A stretch of DNA of 64,000 nt from Wolfiporia cocos. Its lineage: Eukaryota > Basidiomycota > Agaricomycetes > Polyporales > Phaeolaceae. Location: assembly GCA_029448655.1 (NCBI GenBank), contig JACCLO010000003.1, positions 3,968,001-4,032,000 of the forward strand, written 5' to 3'. The notes beneath the pieces were generated by a model. It did not search any database. It saw only the letters and a list, made by a program, of their open reading frames with translations, and was not told where the DNA came from. Made by a program: the position numbers and the translations under genes. Of the stretch, positions 44,024-54,343 are shown one piece after another; position 1 is the stretch's first letter, and each line of letters begins with the position of its first letter.

Positions 44024-46584
44024 TCAACGAGCGTATACCACCTCCACGAATCTATCCTCATCGTCCACCGTCGATGTACGGCTCGCCAGGGGAGAGGGCG
44101 CATGCGCCATATCGAGGCTCCAATCCCTGCGCAGGCGCTGGTACACCAACTTCAGGCTATTAGCCGATCCCTTCTCCAGTACCATGCTCAGCAGCACCGC
44201 ATAACCGGCCGTCTGCTGGATCGCCGTCGGCCTGTGCACCTCCACGCGGAAGCGGGCGCTCTTCAGCGACGCCAGCACGCCTCGCGCGTCCCACTTCTCG
44301 TCGTACCAGCACTTGAGCGAGAGCGTGTACGCGCCCGCGAGCACGGACTCCTCGGGCGGCGCATGCGCGAGCGCGACGGACACGCCCATCTCCTCGAGTG
44401 CGCGCCGGCACGTGTCGATCGTCTGCTGTGGGTCCGCGACGGAGAGCAGGCTGTACGCCGTCGGTCGGATCCTGAACAGCTGCCCGAGCCACCTGCGCCG
44501 CGGCGGCGACGGCAGGCTGAACGACGACGCCTCCGACAGCGCGGACGCCGGCGACGCAGGCGAGAGCCCACGCCGCTTCTTGCGCAGGCGCGCGCGCTCC
44601 GCCGTTGGTGGCTCGACGATCTGCACCCGCCGCGCGCCGGTGCTGCTCCGCGTGGACGACGTGCGGAACGGCGCGCCCGTGTCTTCGCGGGGGAGGTCGG
44701 TGTGCACGGTCAGGCGTGGGCCGCGCGGCGTGTTCTCCTTGTCTGCCTTTGCGAATGCACGCTGCGGCGGGCGGGCGCGGATGGTGAGCGGGCGCGTCGT
44801 GTTGTTGCTCTGCAGCGACATGTCTGTGCCGAACGTATCCGTCGACGGGGGAGGGCCCTCGCGCTTTACGTGAGCGCCCCGCGCGTCTGCCGTATGGGGC
44901 GTCTTTGGGGTTATCGGGAGAGGGGTCGACGGAGGCACAGTGGTCATCCCAGGCGATTGGGTTGTGTCCAAGTTGGCGTGCCGCTGGTGCGGGCTGCCTG
45001 CCGCTTGCATAACGTTGAGGTGCTCGACGATCTGATTAAAGAAAGTTTGGATGCGCTCGTCTTGCATTTGTGGAACTTCTAGCGTGAGCGGGCCCGCTGG
45101 CGTTCGCGGAGTTGTTGGTGAAAGCGACCCGTGCATCATGAGGGGCGACGTTGCAAGCGACGCGGGGTGCGGCCGCACGTTCAGCGGAGACGGGCTGGGC
45201 GTCGCTTGGTTCGCGATGCTCAGACTGGAACTGAGCATGGACAGCTGTCGCATCTGGCTAAGGCCGGGTGTCGGAGACGGCGAGATATTCGCTGTAGAAT
45301 CAGAATCTCGTGCTGTTGCTCGTCGAGGCGTCGGAGGGCCAGCGCGGGAAGGCAGGGACGCCAGCAGCTCATCGTTGCGCTCTTCCGACGTCGGCTCCTT
45401 CTTCGTTCGTCGCTTCGACGCACGCTTCGACGCCAGCTTCTCTTCCTCTTCGTCATAGTTCTCAAGGTGCTGTGTGCGATAACGGACAAGCAGATGGTAC
45501 ACGCCCTTTTCCCAGGTATGCTTGTCATTCGTAAGGCTCGTGATGATCTCCGCGTCCGGGATTCCGTGCCAAAGCGTGCGCAGGTTCGCGAAGATGTCTG
45601 GGTCGATCGCGCTTGCGTCTGGCAGTGGGCGCGCGATATCGTCCAGGTTGGGGATGTCGCAGCTCATCGCCTTCGGCTTCTGCGATGTGTAGAACGGGTG
45701 TTTGAGGATCTCCGGGATTGTGATACGCTTGCTGACATCCTTCTCGAGCATCCTGCGGATTAGGTCCTTGGCGCGAGTGTCGATATCTGAGGGCATGCTG
45801 AACTTGCCGACCTTCACCTTCTCGAGCAGCGTCGGGAGGTCCTCGTCGTCAAAGGGCAATCGGCCGGCCAATAGCGCATACAGGATGACTCCGCACGACC
45901 AGATGTCTGAGTATGACCCGTTATATGCGCACCCCATGATGACCTCAGGGGCAGCGTAATGCGGGCTTCCGCAAGCAGTCTGCAGCAGATCGCTTTTGCC
46001 TTGCCACGCCGCCATACCGAAGTCAGCGACCTTGATGTTCTTGTCTCGGTCCATTAGGAGGTTCTCCGGCTTCAAGTCGCGATGTGCGATATTGAAGCGA
46101 TGGCAGTAGTGGACGGCGGTGATGATCTGCTGAAAGTACCCAAGCGCCTCGGTAGACGAGAGCCGGCCCTTGCTGCAGAGGTAGTCGAAGAGCTCGCCGC
46201 CCTCGACGTACTCCAGAATGAGGTAGAGCTCGGACGAGGTCTCCCAGACGTCGTAAAGGCGCATGATGTTGGGATGCTCGATGAGCTTCATGATAACGAT
46301 CTCGCGCTCGATGCTGTGCAAAATCCGCTCTGCCTCGTCGCCGAAGCTACGTATCGACATGCGCGAGTTGAGCAGCGCGTTTTTGGAGACGATCTTGACC
46401 GCGGCGTACTGGCCATTCTTTGTGTGCCGAGCAATCCTAACACGTCCTGCATTTCTGCTAAGAAGTTAACACCACCTGGAGCGTCTGCATACGTACCTGA
46501 GCTTCCCTTCCCAATTGTCCTGCCGACCTTCCAGAGGCCGATCATCTTGGGGTCGTCACCTTTCTTCCCGCGAAACTGAGACAT
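44024..46584 (-). CDS. Gin4/Hsl1/Cdr2-type (Nim1-related) protein kinase
   Basis: Two exons (46497-46584, 44024-46446) separated by a 50-bp intron, 836 residues. Kinase domain at about residues 16-280: glycine loop IGKGSSGRV, Lys47 in AAVKIV, HRDLKPENLL (Asp153), DFGMAAWQ, TACGSPHYAAPEV. There is a long Ser/Thr/Pro-rich middle with a basic KRASKRRTKKEP stretch. A C-terminal KA1-like domain (LKLVYQRLRRDWSLDMA, then FVEVVYAR at the very end) is expected to bind membrane lipids. The family sits at the bud neck or septin ring, phosphorylates Wee1 or septin regulators and times mitosis and septation. It is complete, with both ends matching the family. Confidence 0.93.
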
Positions 46585-47289
46585 GCCTCTCCAACTGTTG
46601 TTAGTATACAGAGTGGATCAAACTGGACTTGATGTATGCGCGGATGGAAGTCGCGAGTAAATTATCGATCGCTATACAACATATGGAGGCTGACATGGCC
46701 GCCTACCATGGTCCATATTCTAATGTCAGCCTCTGTCAAATTAATCTGTCTGCAGATGTTCATGATGCGGGGACAATGCGGAGGAGCACTCTAAAAACGA
46801 AATACGTGTGCTTTGTCATGCATACGTACGGAACTTGGCCGTCGATGACACGTACATGAACAGAGGACGTTGGCGTCAGAGCTCGTGGAGAATCACGGTC
46901 ACGTGATGCGTCTCATCGCGTTACGTCACGCGAGGCATATGTAAGATCGATGATTCAGGATTGCCTGTACCTGCACCGGTCGGCAGCTATTTGTTCCATG
47001 TCATAATCTAATTGCAACCACCTGAGGGATGGGCCGCAGACAAGCGCCGCTTACTAATATGTATCTGCGGCAGACTCCGAAGCGTAATAGTAGTGGCGCT
47101 GCGCGGCCATACTTCCAACGCATGCCGTTCGACAGATGCCATGGTGGGATTATCCTATACGCACGCGGCAAGTATGACACGTGGGCTCCAGTGATCCAGG
47201 CTGAGAATACAGCTTCCTCGGCAATGATATGACCATGAAGTGCGGCATCATCAGGATAGAGCCGCGCAACCTGTGCCGGACTTGAATGT
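46585..47289. other. Intergenic
   Basis: Promoter side of the kinase gene. No other gene supported. Confidence 0.5.
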
Positions 47290-48530
47290 AATGTGCTGAT
47301 CGTACACCCTGATGGTCCAGGAAAAAGCATTCCGAGCATCGCATTCGGAATCTGGATGCGCGGAACCGGGAAGCAGTCAATTGACTATGTCGATCAGGCA
47401 ATCTCAGTGGGATTCAATCATATCGGTAAGTCGATGAACAGGCATGTACAAGACGACACGCTGAGGGGGCCCTCATACCAAGATACTGCACAGGCATACA
47501 TGAACGAGAAGGAGGTAGGCATAGCGATTCGCGAGAGCGGGCTTGCCACTCGCTCGGACATGTCACTACCAAGTACTCTGGAACGAATGGGTTGGACATC
47601 GAAACGTCAATTTAGAATAGTCTCAAGAATGTACGTTTCTTGACTCTGATGGTTGCACATTTGTACTGCGCTCGTTGGTCTCCCGTCAGCTTAGTATTGA
47701 GTGTGTGGATCTATATCTGATCCACCACCCCCACTACGCGGTCCCAGATATCCCCACCATCTGGGCTAAGATGGAGAAAATCCAGACCAACAGCCTAGCG
47801 AAGTCCGCGCCATTTTTCGCTCTAATGCTGACAGCTCCTCACTTATCCTGATTGGCAGGAGTATTGAAGTAAGCAACTTCAATGTGTCACAACTGGAAAG
47901 TCTCCTCAGTTCTGCCAAAATCAAACCGGCCGCCAATCAAGTAAGTGTCGCATAAGCTGCTATGTGCGCATCTAGCCGACAGTTATGGCATCGCAAGATT
48001 ATTTTCCATCCCTATGTCCTGGACACACCGTCGAATACGGCAACCGACATGGTATTGTGAGCGAGGCATATAGCGTCATAATGTGAGGAGTCTGGAGCGC
48101 TGGAATTGAGCGTTGTGTCAGCTGACTTGCACTGTACAGACCTCTTAGTAGGTTTCCAGGTGGCCCAGTTGATACCATAGTTCAATCTATCGCAACTCGT
48201 CTGAACGTCCAGCCCGAACAAGTTCTCCTTGTGTGGACAAAGGCCAAGGGCGTTGTTATTGTAACGTAAGTGACGACTCGATATGCAATGGACAAATATT
48301 CACACATTTCTACGCTAATAGTTCAAGCACCAAGAGAGAGCGGTTGGAGGGGTATCTGGCCGCCGGAAATCTCGGTCAGTATACATTTCTTGGCAATGGA
48401 CATTGTTGACAGCGCCATAACAGATTTGGACGACAATGATATGTCTGCCATTGATGCCGCGGGGCATGTTGGTGCGCGCACGCACATTGTTGTGCCGAGT
48501 TGCACTTGCCGCTGCCCTTAGTGCCCCTGT
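47290..48530 (+). pseudogene. Decayed aldo-keto reductase gene
   Basis: Clear family blocks in order: IPSIAFGIWMRGTGKQ, DTAQAYMNEKEVG, IECVDLYLIHHPHYAVP, IEVSNFNVSQLESLL, EYGNRHGIVSEAYSVI, PGGPVDTIVQSIA, QVLLVWTKAKGVVIVT, SSTKRERLEGYLAAGNLG. That is the NADPH-dependent oxidoreductase barrel with DxxxxY, HP, SN and the C-terminal SSTKRERL nucleotide-binding motif. It has no in-frame ATG at the start, a frameshift after residue block RSDM (about 47560), a TAG at 47613-47615 and a frameshift near 48030. Several normal introns remain (for example 47429-47481). It looks like a recently dead gene. Confidence 0.72.
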
Positions 48531-49186
48531 TCTCGGAGCTTGTAGCTACCTGAATGTTAACTTTCTGTAGTTTTAAGGATACAATCCCTGATTCCATATT
48601 CACTGACATGGTGTACTCTTGGTCTGTATACAGATGTGATAGAGCATTCGTCATCGATAAGTAAATGTCAGATAGAGCATCTCTCTTGTACTGGAGGCCA
48701 TTGACTCTCTAGAACTTCTGTAACAAGTGCATAGTCATGGCGGGACACTTTATTTGAGTGTTGTTCCAAGACTTTCCCGCAGAGCAACCTCTACCGCAAA
48801 ATGATACCTACAGTGGGCAACGGTATAGTTACATCTATGGATTTGATTGTCCAGAAATGGTCCATTGTGCAAAAGGGGTACCGCCGTAGTATAATACGGG
48901 CGCGCCGATGGATCGTATGCGTTACATATATCATATACTTGAGCGCGCGTCATAGTGACAATGAATTCGGCGCTAGAATACTTGCCACTTGCCATCGATT
49001 CAATCATCGACATCCCCCGCCTCTCACCACTATTCCTGAATTCAAGCCCTGTGGCATCATCCAAGAAGGCCACTGTCAAGGACCAGATTGCGATGACATG
49101 GACAGGCAGCCCACATTGCCATTGGTAGTCCATAGCTATATTGTGTCCTGCATATATGAGACTTAAATGATTGTTCAGTTGTTGAG
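48531..49186. other. Intergenic with a diverged TIR-element end
   Basis: Apart from 48845-48889, nothing is recognised. A minus-strand frame at 48750-49442 overlaps the decayed F-box start and has no family features. Confidence 0.45.
48845..48889 (-). repeat. Diverged terminus of the 37013-37730 element family
   Basis: Read on the minus strand, 45 bases align with the left end of the TA-flanked element (CTACGGCGGTACCCCTTTTG against CTATGGCTGGACCCCTTCTG, then TGCACAATGGACCA). TA follows at 48890-48891. The opposite terminus was not found. Confidence 0.6.
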
Positions 49187-49802
49187 TCACAAATGATGCC
49201 ATCTCGTTCGATGTTGAGGCGCAGATATTACGAGACATAGAGTGGCGTCCACCGAAATCACCGCGTGAGCCACTGGTCTCGAGACGGCATGCTATACCGC
49301 CACAATTCAGCACCGAGACGGTGGCATCCCAGATCCCGATAGAGATATGGGAGAAGATTCGATATTTACGAGATGAGCCAGAGACGTTAGGTATTGCGGA
49401 GGAGGTATGTAGGGGGTGGTACATGCCCAGTCGTTGTCTCAAGCGATCTGGCGGAACAAAACATGTGGGAGGCGTGGAAGACGTACGCCTGTATGCGCGT
49501 TATATCAAGACATTTCCGAGATCAAGACGGGTTGTGTGGAACCTCACACTCTCGGGGGATGCAGCAGACCGAGACAGGAAGAGGAGCATCGCACATCTCG
49601 GCACCTTCGCAGCAATGTTCGCAGGCAGACAGCTTCTACGTCTATCATGGCTCCTGATCATAGGTGAGGGACTTCAGTGCCGGAGATGCATCTTTAGAGA
49701 CACCATAGATGCATCTGGGGCTCTCTAAGCAATCTTAACGCCTAAGCGTGCTGCATAGATGCATCTGAATAAAATAAGATGCATCTGCGCAAGAAATACC
49801 TG

Positions 49803-49876
49803 TGCAGGGTTCGAACACTTGACCTGGGATCAGCAAAGTCGCAACCTATATCACTTTGCCAAATGGTCTTGGTAGC
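49803..49876 (-). other. tRNA-like sequence in left arm of the MITE
   Basis: On the minus strand an A-box-like TGGCAAAGTGATATAGG (from 49862 down) is followed by a possible anticodon stem GACTT/AGGTC and a B-box-like GTGTTCGAACCC (49818-49807). The folding is imperfect, so it is a tRNA-derived relic, not a working tRNA gene. Confidence 0.5.
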
Positions 49877-50159
49877 CAGTCACATATTGTCAATATGATC
49901 CATTTAATGTCCTTTCATCGCCGTAGCTGTTAATTGTCAAGTCACACCTTAGTGCAATGTTCCATATTGCCCTGTAGGTAATTTATGACAGCATCCCTAC
50001 CTCATTGCAGATACATATGGGTTGTGGGATAAAGAGATGCATTCTGAGTTCAAGGAACACTTGAGCTTACTGACATATGAGCAGAATGTTAATTTTTTTT
50101 ACAACCGTTATTATATCAACTACTGACTATATATTTGCACAGGATCTTCCTTTCACTAA

Positions 50160-50232
50160 CCACTTTAGCTGAGTGGTTTCAGTTGCTGTTTTGCTGAGGT
50201 CTCATGGTTCCTGGTTTGATTCCCAGCTTGCG
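50160..50232 (+). other. tRNA-like sequence in right arm of the MITE
   Basis: A-box TAGCTGAGTGG (50166-50176) and B-box-like GGTTTGATTCC (50213-50223) within a CTGG/CCAG T-stem. Spacing fits a tRNA with a variable arm. It lies head-to-head with the tRNA-like block of the left arm. Confidence 0.5.
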
Positions 50233-51336
50233 ACGCTTTATTTTGGTACTAATGGGCGCCTAATCTCGATGACTTAGAGTGCCCCAGATGCATCTGCGGC
50301 GTCTCTAAAGATGCATCTGTGGCACTGAAACTCTACCATAGGTGGAGAGTGGCGAACGGGGGCCATTCATGACAGCGTGTTCTTCGGCCTCTCCACCTTC
50401 CGTTCGATTACTTGCTTGTCGCTCTATGACCTCATACTCCCTTCAGCCATGGTGTTCTTGCGTCTTATTTGTGCACTTGATGGCCTGAATGAGCTCCACG
50501 TCAGGAACTTGCAGCTGCTGGACAGATGGGTGCCTCCCGCCAGCAGACGATGGCAGCCTTCACCAGATATCAAGTCGCTGAGGCTATCATTTTGGAACCA
50601 CCCAGATGAACTTGGTGCTCTCAGCCCTGATGTCGAGCTGCAGACATCCAGTGGCTATGCAACTATATCATATCTCTTGGCAGCGAGCAACTGCTCAGAC
50701 CTGCAGCAACTACTTCATCATGCAGGGAAGTCTCTGAATCGATTGCGCCTGTTCCCGCTCGGTTCACTCTCGGGTGGAGGTCCATATGACATACAACTGC
50801 TTCACAGTATGCAAATCTGCTACTTGGCAGATGATACGCCCACTGCATGCGCATACAGTACAGAATATAGATCTGTCCCAAAATATTGGCCTGCAAAATC
50901 TCATACTGAACACTAACCTAGATGCTATGCATGTAGAACCCCTGGAGAGAGCAGAGACATATGGCAAATTATCTCATCCGCGTCCCCTGCCATGCTTGTG
51001 GAGATTGACATCTCTTTGTTTTTTCATCTCTCAATGGCCAGCCCTTCACTTCCATCCCGCGTGCTGGTTGCAGTATGCACAGCAATTGGCCCTCTGGATC
51101 ATCGCCTTGTGTCGGGAGAATACACGTCACTAAGCTCAGTAAGGCTGACATTCTATAACACGAATGAAGGTTCCATGGGACAGATGAAGGCTGATTGGGA
51201 CAATCTCGCACCAGCTTGGTTTCCCAGTCTCTATTCTCGTGGGATACTCAGTATGAATCACAGCTCTAGTCCTATTAAAACTGAAAAAATTACTGATCTG
51301 CATTACTTTTTCACATACTTTACGTCTGGAGACTGA

Positions 51337-52061
51337 TGTTAATATGGGCATGGACGATATCACTGCCGGTATGAGTGGTTCGTGGCAAAGATCTCCACTC
51401 AGCAATGCACATGCAGTCTGTACATCAGTGGTTGATAGCATAGCCAACGTATGTACAACCTACTTCCAAATGTATATAATTACGACAATTCCTGCCTTAT
51501 CTCCATGGCTTGTGGCATGCACTTTCATGGAGAATGTGCATGGACAAGCCCCTCCTACTTGTATACATGAATCAAAGGGAAACGTACTAAGTATACAGGT
51601 GATGGGAGACACAGAGCATCCCTGGCCAGTGATTGATCATGATCACGTATACACTCTGGCCAGGAATATTATTGAAAGCATCAACATGTCCTACTATGTC
51701 CACCATAGCTATCAACACAGGACATCAAGGCGCGATACCCCGAGCGTGTTTTGACGGGTTTCTGTAAATACACCATGCAATAACCCGGCAATACCCCAGG
51801 GAAGTGATATCCTCTCAATACCTCCTCGGATATTCTTATCTAATGCATCATGTGACCACCATTACCCATTACGCGACTTGAGACTTGCTTGAATTGTCCA
51901 TTGACATCGAGGACCAACCTTTACGCAGGCAAGCTTACTGCAGCCACCCTTACCCACCCTGCATATGCATGTTTTCTCAGCTCTGTTATAGGGCTTCACT
52001 TACTGACTTTGACACTCACCAGTTGGTCGGATGTTCCAGACTCTGTGGTGAGGGTTAAAAT
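51337..52061. other. Intergenic
   Basis: No gene supported. 51735-51800 shares GATACCCC / GTGTTTTGACGGGTTT / CAATACCC-type motifs with 54066-54165. The last eight bases are the target duplication of the next element. Confidence 0.45.
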
Positions 52062-53042
52062 TAGTGTTGCGAGGTCCGGTCCGGTCCGGTCTTTTGCATG
52101 TTTTGGGCAGGACCGAGGACCAGGACCAGGACCGGACCGGTGCGGGCAATGAGAGACCGGACTGAGACCGGTCCCAAGCAGGACTGCGGTCCTATACCGG
52201 TCCCAGAACTGATCTGAACCAGTCCAGGACCGATTGAACGGTCATTCACTTGACTAGATTTTATTTGTAAGAAAATGCGACGAAAGGGCACTTCTTGCTC
52301 AACATGTATCAAAACATACTTAGTACAGCTCGCAAATTGACTATGATGCACTGATTGTTGAGTTTTGCCAGTATGGTTGGTACCTTGAAGCTGGTATATA
52401 TTTGTATATGCCACTGTGGTGACTGCACATCTCAGGTTAAATTGTTTCATTCTTGTATGACACAATGAGTAGTAATAGTGACCACTAAATGGTTGGAAGC
52501 CAGTGACTGCATGAGATTGAACTGCATATATATCTATTTCAATGTGCAAGTGTCAAAGCTACTGGGTGGGATAATATACAACTGTGTGCAAGTCAACAAC
52601 ATTAGTGATAACATGAGGGCAGACTGCATGTGTTAAGCACTGCCCAAAACATTAGCAGTGCTTCGTTGTATCATTAGAAGCTTTACTGGTTAAAACTATT
52701 ATTGTCAGGTTTTGTGATGCTTAGCTAGTGGTACATACATGATGCAGATTGTCTTGGATCACTCACTGGAGTCTTAGGTACTTGATTTTATGTTTGAATT
52801 AGTGCATCATGGTTTAAAATCTTGGAGTCAAAGCACTATTCTATGCTAACTTTTGGGACCGGTCCGGGACTGGTCCAGACCGGAACCAACCGGTCCTGTA
52901 TAAATTGACAACTCGTTAGGACCAGGACCAGGACCGTGTTAGGACCGGGACTGGACCGGACCGCTGAATCGGTCCTAATCAGTCCGGTCCTGGTCCTGTC
53001 CTTGGTCTTTAGCGGTCCTTGGGACCGGACCTCGCAACACTA
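52062..53042. mobile_element. hAT-like MITE with subterminal GGACCGG repeats
   Basis: 981 bp, inverted ends TAGTGTTGCGAGGTCCGGTC, and a perfect 8-bp duplication GTTAAAAT (52054-52061 and 53043-53050). Both the end sequence type and the eight-base duplication fit hAT transposons. Many copies of GGACCGG or GGTCCGG and near variants crowd the first 180 and last 190 bases, as expected for transposase-binding subterminal repeats. No transposase frame. Confidence 0.88.
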
Positions 53043-54065
53043 GTTAAAATCTGCAATATCATAAGCAGTAATACCTCACAGCAAGGGTTATGATACAGAG
53101 TAAATGTGCAATCGAAACGTTGAACTCGTCCTTAGCAGACAGTCATTACGGTGCACATCTCTCCATGTAATACCTCATTTCTGAATACATGTATGCTCCC
53201 AGATGGATGCTTGTCATCCTTATATCGGTCAGGTTGCTTGCTTTGGTATGTCCTCAAAACTGTCTGAGATGCTACATTATACACTAGCTCGATCACCTGT
53301 AGAACCTGCACCCGCAACGTACGCTGATGCGGTCAACGTACTAGAGGGTTTGACATATGAGCTATCCGTTCCAGGTGCATGCTGTTCCACTTTCTGACCC
53401 CGACGTACCTGACTTCCAATGCGCGCTTTCATTCACTGGACTGCACTTGCGCCGTAGCGACAAGATCGCACCGGTATGCCACACCCGATGTGCGCACTTC
53501 CAATATATTTGTTCACACTCTTGTAATGGTATGATATTCCATATATGCGTTCTGCGTATCGGCTTACATGCAAACTATCCCAGAGACCACTTGTAGCTGG
53601 GTATATGCATGAATTTATAGTATGTTCTGTCGTCCTGAGATCATAAGCTGTCATCACTGACTCTGTGTGTTATGTAATACAGATTGCAGCCTGGATACGT
53701 CCGCTACTCGCCATGCTGGGCAATCCTAGTTTGCGGCTTGGCATTGCTCCGGTATGTAATAGTCATTGCAGAGTCGTCATAGTGCTAATTCTACTACGCT
53801 CACAGTCACAAAGCGGATCCCTGGATGTGACCACAACTGAGATCGCAGAGGTCAATGCTTTAGCATGGCGTCAGTAGTGTATCTATCTCTGCTTGTACTA
53901 CATATACGTGTTTGCACAATATATCTTGGCATTTCTTGAATGTTTGTGACATCCTAAGCGGCGCCCTACCCCAGCGGCGGCGAGCCCAATTCAGGCCAGG
54001 GACGGCGCTTATCGGAGAGCGCCTAAGGGGTATCGCTGGATTATTGCATGTGTATGTGGACAAAT

Positions 54066-54106
54066 CCGTCGATACCCCGTGCAATACCCAGCGGGGGTAT
54101 CGACGG
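54066..54106. repeat. Inverted repeat, 13-bp perfect arms
   Basis: CCGTCGATACCCC (54066-54078) pairs with GGGGTATCGACGG (54094-54106) around a 15-base loop. Motif variants recur at 51735-51800 and downstream to 54165, so it may be the edge of an old repeat. Confidence 0.7.
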
Positions 54107-54220
54107 TGTTTTGACAGGGTATTTACGAATAACCTGTCAATACACCGTCAGGGTATTGCTCATGATGTGCTGTGCAAGGGATATGCCGCGTCATAGTAGC
54201 GCGTCAAGGTCAGCCACACT

Positions 54221-54247
54221 GTGACATCTCGCGACGCGAGATGTCAC
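54221..54247. repeat. 27-bp palindrome
   Basis: Thirteen bases GTGACATCTCGCG, one central A, then the exact complement. It lies about 100 bp upstream of the ATG of the next gene. It may be a regulatory site or a transposon relic. Confidence 0.75.
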
Positions 54248-54343
54248 TATGATCTCATTCGTCACGCGTCACGACCCACTAGATCTGGAAAATCAAAATC
54301 TTATAGTTCGTCTTTCCGCACCGCTCTTCTGCCTCGGTAACAG

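Larger units (their letters stand above)
49667..50336. mobile_element. MITE with tRNA-like sequences in both arms
   Basis: 670 bp inserted in the decayed F-box gene. Flanking duplication CATAGGTG (49659-49666 and 50337-50344). The terminal inverted repeats read (A/G)..CTTCAGTGCC then AGATGCATCTTTAGAGAC from the left, matched in reverse from the right. The eight-base duplication suggests a hAT-like mobilising transposase. Each arm carries a tRNA-like block (see 49803-49876 and 50160-50232). No protein-coding frame. Confidence 0.83.
49187..51336 (+). pseudogene. Decayed F-box-type gene, paralogue 2, split by a MITE
   Basis: Relative of 41168-42552. It has FDVEAQILRDIEW, PQFSTETVASQIPIEIWEKI, GIAEEVCRGW, YARYIKTFPRSRR, FAAMFAGRQLLRLS up to 49666. 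A 670-bp element follows (49667-50336). Then come GGEWRTGAIHDSVFF, RWVPPASRRWQPSP, LQQLLHHAGKS, a normal 52-bp intron (50807-50858), IDLSQNIGL and QMKADWDNLAPAWFPSLYSR. A stop (TGA, around 49182) precedes the frame with no ATG. A one-base loss near 50965 shifts the frame before IISSASPAMLVEID. It is not functional as it stands. Confidence 0.7.
53043..54343. other. Intergenic with two hairpins
   Basis: No gene supported. Two inverted repeats stand out (54066-54106 and 54221-54247) upstream of the glycosyltransferase-like gene. Confidence 0.5.

Noticed and set aside
43757..45082. 441-codon plus-strand open frame
   Set aside because: It lies antisense to the Gly/Ser/Pro-rich C-terminal half of the kinase. 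Its Arg-rich low-complexity composition is a shadow of GC-rich coding on the other strand.
48750..49442. 230-codon minus-strand frame
   Set aside because: Crosses a transposon terminus and the antisense of a decayed F-box gene. No protein-like features.
49803..50232. Functional tRNA genes
   Set aside because: A- and B-box-like motifs are present but the stems are imperfect and both lie inside a MITE. Recorded as tRNA-like relics instead.
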